39,113 nucleotides of DNA from an uncultured Gammaproteobacteria bacterium (GTDB taxonomy: Bacteria; Pseudomonadota; Gammaproteobacteria; Xanthomonadales; Xanthomonadaceae), in the NCBI GenBank assembly GCA_946885735.1, contig CAMPGW010000017.1, positions 1-39,113 of the forward strand, written 5' to 3'. Shown piece after piece: positions 7,893 to 16,215 of the stretch. The stretch's first letter is position 1. Every line of letters begins with the position of its first letter. The notes beneath the pieces are model-generated. The model was not told the DNA's origin, did not search any database, and was given only the letters and a program-made list of their open reading frames with translations. The translations under genes were made by a program, and so were the position numbers.

Positions 7893-8599
7893 TGCCCGCG
7901 CCCCGCGAACCGACTTCACGCCGCCAACGCAAGGGTTTCCTTCGTGCGCTGGGCATCGTGGCGCTATGCGTCGTGGTGGCCGGGCTGTTGTCGGTGGATG
8001 CGGTGTACGCGGGCATGCAGGAGCTGCTGCTGGCCGCGCGCCCCGTCATCGCCGCGCATCCGGTCATCGGCGCGATGCTGTTCGTGGCCCTCGCGGCGGT
8101 TTCGGCCCTGCTGGCCTTTTTCTCGAGCGCGCTGCTGGTGCCGGCGGCCGTGTTCACCTGGGGCCAGTGGCTGACCGGCGCGCTGCTGTGGCTGGGCTGG
8201 CTGCTGGGCGGGATGGTCGCGTACGGGGTCGGGCACCTGGTGCGCGGCGGGCGCGACGCGCAGCCGCCGGCGCGCATCGCCGCCTACCTGCCGCACGCGC
8301 CTTCGGAAATCGGCTTCACGCTGGTGTTGCTGTGGCAGCTGGTGCTGCCCTCGGAAATTCCCGGCTACGTCTGCGGCTGGCTTGGCGTCCGGTTCCGTAC
8401 GTATATCGCCGCGGTGGCGGTGGCCGAGTTGCCCTATGCGGTCGGCGCCGTCGTGCTCGGCGAGAGCGTGGTCGAGCGCCGGCTGGGGTGGGTGGTCGCG
8501 TTCGGCGTGCTCGCTGCGACCCTTGGGTACCTGCTGGTTCGGGTATGGCGCCGCCGCCAGCTGGCGGCCGCGAAGGCTCGAGAAGGAGGGAAGCAGTGA
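7892..8599 (+). CDS. VTT-domain (DedA/TVP38) membrane protein
   Basis: 235 residues with about five hydrophobic segments: 18-36, 58-82, 90-112, 135-158 and 175-210. The VTT signature region runs from SSALLVPAAVFTWGQWLTGA through LLGGMVAYGVGHLVRG to WQLVLPSEIPGYVCGWLGV. Proteins of this type move or scramble lipids across the inner membrane or support membrane potential; DedA relatives are linked to undecaprenyl-phosphate recycling. The exact cargo here is unknown. It is coupled to the next gene: GAAGGAGG and the next GTG lie within and across its stop. Confidence 0.85.
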   Translation: MPAPREPTSRRQRKGFLRALGIVALCVVVAGLLSVDAVYAGMQELLLAARPVIAAHPVIGAMLFVALAAVSALLAFFSSALLVPAAVFTWGQWLTGALLWLGWLLGGMVAYGVGHLVRGGRDAQPPARIAAYLPHAPSEIGFTLVLLWQLVLPSEIPGYVCGWLGVRFRTYIAAVAVAELPYAVGAVVLGESVVERRLGWVVAFGVLAATLGYLLVRVWRRRQLAAAKAREGGKQ

Positions 8600-10872
8600 T
8601 CGGGGCGGCGTGGTGGCTCGTCCATGCGTCGATGGTCGCGGCGGCATCGCTGATCCTGCTCACCCTGTTCCAGAACCGGGACCTCCCGGCGCGCCTGCAT
8701 GCCACCGGTCGTCGACCGTCGCAGGTGCTGGCCCGCGCGCTCGGTCTCTGGAGTCCGCTGGCGGTGGCCGTGCTGCTCTTCGTGCTGATGGCGCAAGGCC
8801 TCGGCATCGCCGCACGCGAGTTCGTGTACCGGGTCACGCCGCTGGATGCGTGGTGTTCGATCGACGGCGCCGCGCCCGCATTCGCGCTGCCATGCACCGG
8901 ACTCGGCCGCGAGCAGGACCGGACCGGGCTGCGCCTGGTGCCGCAGTCGGAGCGTGTCCGTCGGCACGTGCTGGATCGCTACCTGCGGGCGATCGACGCC
9001 GTCCGACGCCGACCGATGTCGGATTTCGAGCCGGCGCAGGCGGCGCTGCGCTTGCGCGAGGCGTCTCCGGAAGCGGTGCTGTCGCTGCCTTCGCCGCCCG
9101 AGGCCGACCCCGAGTTGCTGCGCATGCGGCGCGAGCTGCGCGAGGTGCTGGCCACGCGGGTCGCGCCCGCGCGCAACGTCATGGACGTGCTGCGCGCGCG
9201 GAGCGATGCCGAACTCCGGACACGGCGCCTGCGCGAACTGACGGCGCAGGTCGTGGCACGCCGCGAGGCGCTCGCCCAGCGTGCCTATGGAGGATTGCCA
9301 AAGGCCGGGCAGGCGCGGCGCTGGTGGCAACACTGGATCGCCGGGCAACTGGAATCCGGGGCTCGGCCCGCCGCGGCCGCCATCCGACAGGTCGAGGGCG
9401 TCGCCGACCCTGCGCTGCGGCCTCGCGTGCTGCGTGCCGCCCTGCTGTCCGGGCTGGCCCAGGACGCCGCCTGGGCGGTGGAACGCCTGGCGGCGCCCAC
9501 GCTGGATCGTCGCCTGCGTGGCGGCATCTCCTTGGCCCTGGACCTGCCGCGACTGTGCCGGTTTGGCGAGGCGACGACCCAGGTGTTCGATTGTCCCGGT
9601 CGGTTGCCCGCGGGCGCGACGCTGCGCCTGCGACGGCTATCCACCTCCGACAGCGTCATGCGCTCGATCACCCGCTGGCACGACGACGGCCTGCGTGACG
9701 GGATGTTGCAACTCGGACGCACCGGCCTCGCCGCGCGGCGCGGCGTGATGCGTGCGCGCGACGCGCGCCTGGCGCTCGATCGCGAACTCGCCGCTCGCCT
9801 GTCGCTGGGCCGCGAGGCATGCGCGTTCACGCGGCCGCAGGGCTGCGCGGCCAACGCCGTGCGGGCGAGCCTGGAGTCGGCGCTGGGCGCGAGCTTCGGC
9901 GATCCGCTGGCCCGTTCGCGCCTGCGAATGGCGGGCTGGGAAGACGCCATGGCGGCGAGCCTAGACGCGCGGCTGGCGGGCGCGCTGGAATCGCTGCAGG
10001 TCGAGTCGTCCGGGCTACGCGATCGCGCGCGCACGCTCGCTCCGACGGTGTTGCTCCTGCATGGGCGCCTGCTGCTCGCCGGCTGGCTGCTGGTGGCCTT
10101 CCTGGCACTCAAGAGTTTCCTCTACGTGCTCGGCCTGGAGGCGTTCCGGCACCGCGGGCCGGCGACCCTGGGCTTCGACGACGTGCCGGCGATCGCCGGC
10201 GAATGGCGGATCGGTCGTCGGCTGACGCTCGACCCGGCCTTCGAGGGTCCCCTCACCACGCGTCGGCAACTGTCCAACAGCGACAACCGCTTGCGCCTCG
10301 CGCCCTGGCCGGGTTCGGCGCCGATCCTGCGCCTGTTGCGGGGTCGCTATTTCTTCTACACGCGCGGACGCTTCCTCGGCGGCGACGACGGGCCGGGAGC
10401 TGCGCAGGCCCGCGTCGCCTCGGCCGATGCGGGTCGCGCGATCGTCGAGTGGCGGCTGCAACCCGGCGAGCAGGTGGTGTTCGGCTGGAAGGATTTCTTC
10501 GGCGCCAGCGACAACCTGCGCTTCCGCACCCGCCTGAGCCTGCGCTTGTCCACGCTGCTGCTCGGCCGGATCGTCTTCCGCGTCGCGCACGCGCCCGCCG
10601 ACGCGGAAGGCCGACTGTTGCTGAAGGCCGACGTCGAGCAGATGGACCCGGCCGACCTGCAGGCACTGCCGCCCGAACGCCTGCTGGCCTGGAATCCGCA
10701 GGTGCGTTTCCGCGCGCATGGCGCCGACACCGCGTGGGGCGTGCTCGTCCACGGTTACACCCTGGTACGCGAACCGTCCGTGCCCGGCCTGGTGCTGACG
10801 CGCAGCGACGATGGAGGCCCGCGCTTTGGCAGCCTGCGCTTCCTGCGCCGGCTGTTCACGGCGGTGTTCTAG
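8596..10872 (+). CDS. Large membrane protein of unrecognised family
   Basis: 758 residues from the GTG at 8596, four bases inside the previous gene and preceded by AGAAGGAGGG. I do not recognise the family. Two membrane segments lie near the N-terminus (about 5-25 and 52-72), then about 410 residues of Arg/Ala/Leu-rich, probably helical and extracytoplasmic sequence. A third membrane segment lies at about 488-512 (LLLAGWLLVAFLALKSFLYV). A beta-rich C-terminal domain of about 240 residues follows (RYFFYTRGRFLGG, EWRLQPGEQVVFGWKDFFGA, RLLLKADVEQMDP), vaguely like AIM24/TspA-type domains but not assigned. Coupling to the VTT gene suggests a shared role in the envelope. Confidence 0.7.
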   Translation: MIGAAWWLVHASMVAAASLILLTLFQNRDLPARLHATGRRPSQVLARALGLWSPLAVAVLLFVLMAQGLGIAAREFVYRVTPLDAWCSIDGAAPAFALPCTGLGREQDRTGLRLVPQSERVRRHVLDRYLRAIDAVRRRPMSDFEPAQAALRLREASPEAVLSLPSPPEADPELLRMRRELREVLATRVAPARNVMDVLRARSDAELRTRRLRELTAQVVARREALAQRAYGGLPKAGQARRWWQHWIAGQLESGARPAAAAIRQVEGVADPALRPRVLRAALLSGLAQDAAWAVERLAAPTLDRRLRGGISLALDLPRLCRFGEATTQVFDCPGRLPAGATLRLRRLSTSDSVMRSITRWHDDGLRDGMLQLGRTGLAARRGVMRARDARLALDRELAARLSLGREACAFTRPQGCAANAVRASLESALGASFGDPLARSRLRMAGWEDAMAASLDARLAGALESLQVESSGLRDRARTLAPTVLLLHGRLLLAGWLLVAFLALKSFLYVLGLEAFRHRGPATLGFDDVPAIAGEWRIGRRLTLDPAFEGPLTTRRQLSNSDNRLRLAPWPGSAPILRLLRGRYFFYTRGRFLGGDDGPGAAQARVASADAGRAIVEWRLQPGEQVVFGWKDFFGASDNLRFRTRLSLRLSTLLLGRIVFRVAHAPADAEGRLLLKADVEQMDPADLQALPPERLLAWNPQVRFRAHGADTAWGVLVHGYTLVREPSVPGLVLTRSDDGGPRFGSLRFLRRLFTAVF

Positions 10873-10879
10873 CCGGCGC

Positions 10880-12412
10880 TCATGCCGGCAGCGAGGCCAG
10901 CAGCGACTGCATCGCGTCGAAGTCCACGGGCTTGGTCAGGTGGTGGCTGAAGCCTGCCGAACGCGTGAGTTCGCGATCCGATGCCTGGCCCCAGCCGGTG
11001 AGCGCGATCAGGGTGCACTCGTCATCGGTGTCGCCCTCGCGCAGGCGACGGGCGAGGTCGAGCCCGTTCATTCCGGGCATGCCGAGGTCGAGGACGGCCA
11101 CCTTCGGACGGAAGCGCTCGGCGACCTGCAGGGCCTGCGGGCCGTCGTAGGCGACCTCGACCGTCGCGCCGGCGAGGCCGAGCAGGGCGGCCAGCGAATC
11201 GGCCGCGTCGCGGTTGTCGTCCACCACCAGGATGCGCTGGTGGATGGGCTGCTTGCTGGCGGGGACGGCATCGTGTTGCAGCGGCGGGGAACGCAACAGC
11301 GGCAGGCGCACCTCGAACTCGCTGCCTTTGCCGGGCCCTTCGCTGCGCGCGGACACGCCGCCGCCGTGCATCTCCACCAGGTTGCGCACCAGCGCCAGGC
11401 CAATGCCCAGGCCTTCCTGCGCACGGATGTCGCGGCTGTCGACCTGCGAGAACATGTCGAAGACGCCGGCCACACGGTCCGCCGCCATGCCCATGCCGTC
11501 GTCGCTGACGGTGATCACCGCCGCATCGCCTTCGGCATGCGCCACCACGCGGATGCAGCCGCCGGGATCGGTGTAGCGGGCCGCGTTGTTGAGCAGGTTG
11601 GACACCACCTGGGCCAGGCGCACCGGATCGGCCTGCAACCAGGCCGGTTCCGGCGAAACGTCCACTTCGAGCCGGTGCCGGGCCGATTCGATCAGCGGGC
11701 GGCTGGTCTCGACCGCGGCGGAGATGACGCTGCCGAGGGTGACTTCCTCCCTGCGCAGTTCGACCTTGCCCTGGTTGATCCGCGACAGTTCCAGCAGGTC
11801 GTCCACCAGCCGCACCATCTGGTGGACCTGGCGTTCCATCACTTCCAGCACCGGGCCGGTGTCGGCCACGCCGCGCTGGAGGATGGACACGCAACTGCGG
11901 ATCGGCGCCAGCGGATTGCGAAGTTCATGCGCGAGCGTGGCGAGGAATTCGGTCTTGCGCTGGTCCGATTGCTGCAGCCCGGCCAGCAGGTCGCGCAACT
12001 CGTATTGCCGGCCACGCCCGCGCAGCGCCGAACGCACCGCCGACACCAGCGCCGCGACCCGCATGGGGCGCTCGAGCACGGTGATGTTGGCGCCCAGCGC
12101 CATCGCCTCGGCCAGCGCCGCGGAGTCGGCGCCCTGGCGGGCGAGGATCATGATCGGAAGGTCGGACCACGGCGGCTGCCGCGACACCGTCGCCAGCAAC
12201 TCGTGCACGTGCGGATCGTGCAGCGACTCCTCGGCCAGCAGCAGGGCGCCCGCGCCGCGCTGCAACTCCTCCAGCATCGAGGCGATCGTCGCGCAGGGCT
12301 GGGCCTCGATGCCGGCCCGGCCGAGCTCGCGCGCCGTCATCAGGTCGTCGCGCACGGTGGCGCCCCGGACCAGCACCCGCAACGGGGACTGGCCGGTGTC
12401 CGGTGGCCTCAT
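10880..12412 (-). CDS. Hybrid histidine kinase with degenerate N-terminal receiver
   Basis: 510 residues. Residues 10-130 resemble a receiver domain, but the segment where the phosphoryl-accepting Asp should be reads ALLLAEES, so it is probably a pseudo-receiver; K115 is also lost (VLERPMR). A HisKA domain follows with FLATLAHELRNPLAPIRS (His162), then HATPase_c with the N box SNLLNNAARY, DDGMGMA (304-310) and GLGIGLALV (334-342). The C-terminal receiver (393-510) is intact: VVDDN, Asp442 in VLDLGMPG and Lys494 in LTKP. No membrane segment, so cytosolic. Its ATG overlaps the stop of the KaiC gene upstream (ATGA), so the two are co-translated. It is the natural output partner of the KaiC-like ATPase. 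Confidence 0.92.
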   Translation of the reverse strand: MRPPDTGQSPLRVLVRGATVRDDLMTARELGRAGIEAQPCATIASMLEELQRGAGALLLAEESLHDPHVHELLATVSRQPPWSDLPIMILARQGADSAALAEAMALGANITVLERPMRVAALVSAVRSALRGRGRQYELRDLLAGLQQSDQRKTEFLATLAHELRNPLAPIRSCVSILQRGVADTGPVLEVMERQVHQMVRLVDDLLELSRINQGKVELRREEVTLGSVISAAVETSRPLIESARHRLEVDVSPEPAWLQADPVRLAQVVSNLLNNAARYTDPGGCIRVVAHAEGDAAVITVSDDGMGMAADRVAGVFDMFSQVDSRDIRAQEGLGIGLALVRNLVEMHGGGVSARSEGPGKGSEFEVRLPLLRSPPLQHDAVPASKQPIHQRILVVDDNRDAADSLAALLGLAGATVEVAYDGPQALQVAERFRPKVAVLDLGMPGMNGLDLARRLREGDTDDECTLIALTGWGQASDRELTRSAGFSHHLTKPVDFDAMQSLLASLPA

Positions 12413-13917
12413 GGCCGTCGTGACGCGGTGGGAGCGAGTGGGGTATCGGCGGGATCCAGGGGAATGGGTACTCCAGTGAGGATGCCGCGGAAATGCCGCA
12501 GCGGCTCGCCCACGTGCAGGCCGTCGCTGTCCATGCGGAAGGCGCGGATGGTCCGCTCGTGCGCGCCGCCGCGCTTCTTGACCACCGAGATGGCCTGCCG
12601 GACTTCGCCCTCGGCCTCGAAGTAGCGCAGCATCACGATCGCGTCCGCCAGGTAGCTCGCGTCCACCGGCGCCTGCATCTGGGTGCCGATCATGCCGTGG
12701 TGGGCGCCGACCAGCAGCGTGGCGACGCCCGCCTGGCCGAGGTAGGTCAGCAGTTCGTGCAGTTGGACGATCAGGAAACGATCGTCGGGCATCGCATTGA
12801 GATACCCGTTGAGGCTGTCGATCACCACCACCTTGGCATGCTGGCGTTCGACCGCCTCGCGGATGAGGTGCACCAGTTCGCCGGGCGACATCTCGCCCGG
12901 GTCGACCTGCCGCAGGTGGATGCGGCCGGCGTCGATCCAGCGCTCGATGTCCATGCCCATGCTCGAGCACCGCGTGCGTAGCGTATTGAGGCTTTCGTCG
13001 AAGGCGAAGATGGCGGCGTTCTCGCCGCGGCTCGCGGCCGCGATCGCGAACTGCACCGCCACCGTCGACTTGCCCGTGCCGGGGGCGCCGACGAACAGCG
13101 TGCTGGTGCCGCGTTCCAGTCCGCCGCCCATCAGCGTGTCGAGCGACGCGATGCCGCTGGGCAGCTTCTCTTGGTCGACCGGCATGACGTGCTCGGCGGC
13201 GACCAGCCGCGGGAACACCTGCAGGCCGCCGCGCACGATCCGGTAATCGTGGTAGCCGCCGCGGAAATCCTTGCCGCGATATTTCACCACGACCAGCCGG
13301 CGGCGCACGGCGCCGTAGTCGGAATGCGTCTGTTCCAGCCGAAGGACCGCATGGGCGATGCTTTGCACCTGCTGGTCGCGGTGGCTGCTGGACATGTCGT
13401 CGAGCAGCAGCACCGTGCACTGGCGCCCGGAGAAGAACTGCTTGAGGGCGAGGATCTGCCGGCGGTAGCGCAGCGAACCGCCTGACAGCAGGCGCAGCTC
13501 CGACAGGGAGTCGAAGACGATCCGGCGCGGGGACAGCGCCTGCACGTCGTCGAGGATGCGTTGGGTGGTCTCGCTCAGTTCCACCTCGGAAGGATGGAAC
13601 ATCGTGTACTGCTCGTCGGGCTGCAGCGAATCGGGCGAGGGCAGCATCTCGCGCACGCTGATGCCCGACAGGTCCCAGCCGTGGGAGCGGGCGACGCCCT
13701 GCAGTTCTTCGCCGGTCTCGGACAGCGTGACGTACAGGACCTGCTCGCCCTTGCGCGCGCCTTCCATCAGGAATTGCAGCGCCACCGTGGTCTTGCCCGC
13801 GCCGGGCGCGCCTTCGAGCACGTACAGGCGGTTGGGGGTGAGTCCCCCACCCAGCACGTCGTCGAGCCCGTCGATGCCGGTGCCCATCACCTCGCTGCCG
13901 CTCTCGTCGCTTGCCAT
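12409..13917 (-). CDS. kaiC: KaiC-like double RecA-domain ATPase
   Basis: 502 residues from the ATG at 13917, preceded by GGAAGGA. Two RecA/KaiC domains are present: Walker A GAPGAGKTT at 36-44 and GAPGTGKST at 277-285, with Walker B-type FDSLSELRLL and VIDSLNGYLNAM. The catalytic Glu pair of cyanobacterial KaiC is changed to Ser66-Glu67 in the first domain and Asp307-Glu308 in the second. At the autophosphorylation site, Ser421-Tyr422 (VDASYLADAIVML) replaces Ser431-Thr432, as in many non-cyanobacterial homologues. No kaiA or kaiB is present. The partner is the hybrid kinase downstream, so a stress or signalling switch is more likely than a full circadian clock. Confidence 0.92.
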   Translation of the reverse strand: MASDESGSEVMGTGIDGLDDVLGGGLTPNRLYVLEGAPGAGKTTVALQFLMEGARKGEQVLYVTLSETGEELQGVARSHGWDLSGISVREMLPSPDSLQPDEQYTMFHPSEVELSETTQRILDDVQALSPRRIVFDSLSELRLLSGGSLRYRRQILALKQFFSGRQCTVLLLDDMSSSHRDQQVQSIAHAVLRLEQTHSDYGAVRRRLVVVKYRGKDFRGGYHDYRIVRGGLQVFPRLVAAEHVMPVDQEKLPSGIASLDTLMGGGLERGTSTLFVGAPGTGKSTVAVQFAIAAASRGENAAIFAFDESLNTLRTRCSSMGMDIERWIDAGRIHLRQVDPGEMSPGELVHLIREAVERQHAKVVVIDSLNGYLNAMPDDRFLIVQLHELLTYLGQAGVATLLVGAHHGMIGTQMQAPVDASYLADAIVMLRYFEAEGEVRQAISVVKKRGGAHERTIRAFRMDSDGLHVGEPLRHFRGILTGVPIPLDPADTPLAPTASRRP

Positions 13918-14065
13918 CAGTCCTTCCGGATTTTTCGTCCCGGCTTTATGCCGTGGCCGGCGTGCGCGCACAAGCGGGCCAGGACGATCTTCGGCTGCGC
14001 ATTCAGGCTAGCGGCGGTTCGGGCCTCGAGCGGTTTGGACTTGGTTCATGGAACTGATCGATGGC

Positions 14066-15514
14066 TTAACGGGGCGCGGTTTCGGTGGCCTCGAAGGTCC
14101 AGGTCGTCGGCGGCAGTGGCGCGCCGTCGGCCGCCTTGATGCGCAGCGCGTCCTCGCTGTTGAGGTGCAGGCGATAGCGCGCGCCTGCGGCGAGTCGTGC
14201 GGGAATGCGCAGCGTGGTGCGATCCGCGCTCCACTCGGGTTTCCCGGTGACCTCGGGGACGTCGCCGAAGATCGCAAGGGCCGGGGCCATCGCGCGGTCG
14301 AAGCGCAACTCCAGGACGACGTCTCCCGCGGCCACCCGCGAACCTTCGGCAGGCGAGAGATGGGCGATGCGCGGTCCCGCCGCGTCGCGCGCCGCCCGTT
14401 CCGCCGCGAGCCGTTCGCGTTCCGCCAGCAATCGCGCCGCGCCGTCGCGTCCCCAGGCGTCGAACAGGGCGGCGACGCTGGCCGCGCGTTCGGCGTCATC
14501 CCTGGCCGGCTCGCGCTCGAGCGCATCGAGCGCCTCAGCGAGTTCCGGCACCCAGGTGAATCCCTTGTTACGGTCTTCGGCCATGGCCCGGGCAAGGACG
14601 GCCGTCTCGTCGTGCCGACGCAGGTAGCGCTGCGTGTGCGCACGGACCAGGCTCTCGTACAGGACGATGCGCGGGTCGCCGTAGGCCAGCGCCTCCATCT
14701 GCGCCTCAACCGCCTTGAACAGTCCCGCGCTGGCCGGCAGCAGCGTGGCGGAATGCGCATCCACCCAGGGGTTGACGAAGGAGTGGTGGAACTCGTGGAC
14801 CAGCAGCGCGAGCACGGCGTCGGCGGGGTAGGAGACCGTTTCGCCGGCCCGGTGCGTGGGCGTGCCGATCAGCCCGAAGATGCGCTGGCGGCCGTCCAGC
14901 CCGCGCTGCTGCATCCCGAAGTTGTGGGGCCCGGCAAGCAGTGCCGGCACGATCGCGAACTCCACGGGGGTCTTTGCCATGGCGCGATACCAGTCCAGGT
15001 CGAGGCGATCGCCGAGCGACGCGGCGAAGGCGGCCTCGGCCTGGGCGTGAAGCGCGCGTTGGCCCGCGAAGAAGTCCGCCGCGCCGGTGTCGCGCTCGAA
15101 GTCGCGGGCCGCGGCCAGGAAAGTCCGAGCCGCGTCGGCGTCCCAGCGCGCGTCGAGGAAGTCCGGACGTGGTTGCAGCGTGATCGTTGGCCGCCAGGTG
15201 CCGGGTTCGGCGGCGAGGGCCAATTCCAGCGGCGCGGCGTAGGCGATGCCATGCGTCTTGCGCAAGTCGCGCAGGGTGGCGATCGCGGGGTGGCCGCGGA
15301 AGGGCGCGAAATGCGCGTCCACGGCGGCATCGTAATCGGCCAGCCCGGCGACCTGGTATTCCTCGAAACCCGCCAATCGCGCCATGACGCTGGCGATCTC
15401 CACGCGCGCATCGACACGTATCCCGATGGCCGGCGCCGGCTCGCTGGCGGCTTGCGCCGCCCACGCCAATGAGGAGGTGCACAGCAGGAGCAGGCAGGCG
15501 ACGAGGCTCTTCAT
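14066..15514 (-). CDS. Secreted DUF4932-like zinc metallopeptidase with Ig-like tail
   Basis: 482 residues from the ATG at 15514, which begins a signal peptide (MKSLVACLLLLCTSSLAWAA). HEFHH at 240-244 is a zincin motif, set in VLALLVHEFHHSFVNPWVD; an acidic third ligand could lie in EAQMEALAYGD. Upstream sequence (IRVDARVEIASVMARLAGF, and the FGMQQRGLDG region) fits DUF4932. Residues from about 400 (PRIAHLSPAEGSRVAAGDVV to the end) form an SbsA/Big_5-like Ig domain. Such tails usually position the enzyme at the envelope. A frame open on this strand up to 16330 is ignored because it runs antisense to the KGG gene. Confidence 0.85.
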   Translation of the reverse strand: MKSLVACLLLLCTSSLAWAAQAASEPAPAIGIRVDARVEIASVMARLAGFEEYQVAGLADYDAAVDAHFAPFRGHPAIATLRDLRKTHGIAYAAPLELALAAEPGTWRPTITLQPRPDFLDARWDADAARTFLAAARDFERDTGAADFFAGQRALHAQAEAAFAASLGDRLDLDWYRAMAKTPVEFAIVPALLAGPHNFGMQQRGLDGRQRIFGLIGTPTHRAGETVSYPADAVLALLVHEFHHSFVNPWVDAHSATLLPASAGLFKAVEAQMEALAYGDPRIVLYESLVRAHTQRYLRRHDETAVLARAMAEDRNKGFTWVPELAEALDALEREPARDDAERAASVAALFDAWGRDGAARLLAERERLAAERAARDAAGPRIAHLSPAEGSRVAAGDVVLELRFDRAMAPALAIFGDVPEVTGKPEWSADRTTLRIPARLAAGARYRLHLNSEDALRIKAADGAPLPPTTWTFEATETAPR

Positions 15515-15727
15515 GGCGGGTTTGTCGGTGGACTCGGGGCAATTATCGTCGCTGCAGCGCGCCGGCGACAGTGGCGCCGAAGACGCGAGCGGCCATCGCG
15601 CCGCTACGCTCACGTTCGGTTGGGTGGCACGTGGCTTGCTCCCTCCCACGGGGTCGGCGCGGCGAACGCGCCACCGGCATCGGACGGCCCGTCGCCGTCC
15701 GCGATCGAGAGACAAGGAGAAGCAAGC

Positions 15728-16174
15728 ATGGCAAACAACCAGGGACAGCAGCAGGGCGGCAACCAGGGTGGCGGCGGCCGCGGCTTCGCCGGCATGGACG
15801 ATCAGCAGCAGCGCGAGATTTCCCGCAAGGGCGGTGAAGCCTCGCATGGCGGCGGTCGCGGCGGATCGTCGGCGTCGTCCGGTTCGCAGGGTGGCGGCGA
15901 TGGCCGCGGTTTTGCAGGCATGGACGAGGATCGGCAGCGCGAGATTGCCGCCGAGGGCGGACGCGCGGCGCATGAGCGCGGTACCGCGCACGAGTTCAGT
16001 TCCGAGGAAGCGCGCGAAGCCGGGCGCAAGGGCGGCGAAGCAGTGAGCCGCGACCGCGACCACATGGCCGAGATCGGCCGCAAGGGCGGCGAATCCAGCG
16101 GCGGCAACCAAGCCGGGAATCAGGGCGGAAACCAGGGCGGAAACCAGGGCGGCAGAGGCGGCCGCAACAACTGA
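15728..16174 (+). CDS. KGG/GsiB-like stress protein with internal repeats
   Basis: 148 residues, extremely rich in Gly, Gln, Asn, Arg and Ser and likely disordered. KGG motifs occur three times (SRKGGEASHGG, GRKGGEAVSRD, GRKGGESSGG), with a fourth variant EGGRAAHERG. The block GRGFAGMD-(D/E)-x-x-QREI is duplicated. The C-terminal tail is GGNQ repeats encoded by 12-base tandem units. Proteins of the con-10/GsiB/KGG type accumulate in stationary phase, desiccation or heat stress and behave as hydrophilins. A strong ribosome site (AAGGAGA, 15714-15720) and a stable terminator hairpin support high expression. The 213-base region upstream contains a 7-bp inverted repeat (CGGACGG/CCGTCCG, 15681-15701) of unknown role. 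Confidence 0.9.
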   Translation: MANNQGQQQGGNQGGGGRGFAGMDDQQQREISRKGGEASHGGGRGGSSASSGSQGGGDGRGFAGMDEDRQREIAAEGGRAAHERGTAHEFSSEEAREAGRKGGEAVSRDRDHMAEIGRKGGESSGGNQAGNQGGNQGGNQGGRGGRNN

Positions 16175-16184
16175 GGCGGTACCG

Positions 16185-16206
16185 GACCGGGCCTTCGGGC
16201 CCGGTC
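16185..16206 (+). terminator. 9-bp hairpin with TTCG tetraloop after the KGG gene
   Basis: GACCGGGCC (16185-16193), loop TTCG, GGCCCGGTC (16198-16206) form a perfect stem with the very stable UUCG-type loop, followed by TTCCGT. It lies between the convergent KGG and GIY-YIG genes and could end transcription in both directions, although the T run is poor. Confidence 0.65.
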
Positions 16207-16215
16207 TTCCGTGCG

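Noticed and set aside
10811..12625. Long plus-strand frame opposite the hybrid kinase
   Set aside because: Composition is His/Arg/Gln-rich without any domain; the minus-strand kinase is intact with all catalytic boxes.
10880..13917. A complete kaiABC clock
   Set aside because: Only the KaiC-like gene is present, with no KaiA or KaiB sequence in either strand of the surroundings.
16116..16155. Short tandem repeats considered as a CRISPR or minisatellite
   Set aside because: The 12-base units are in frame in the KGG gene, with no spacers; they are coding repeats.
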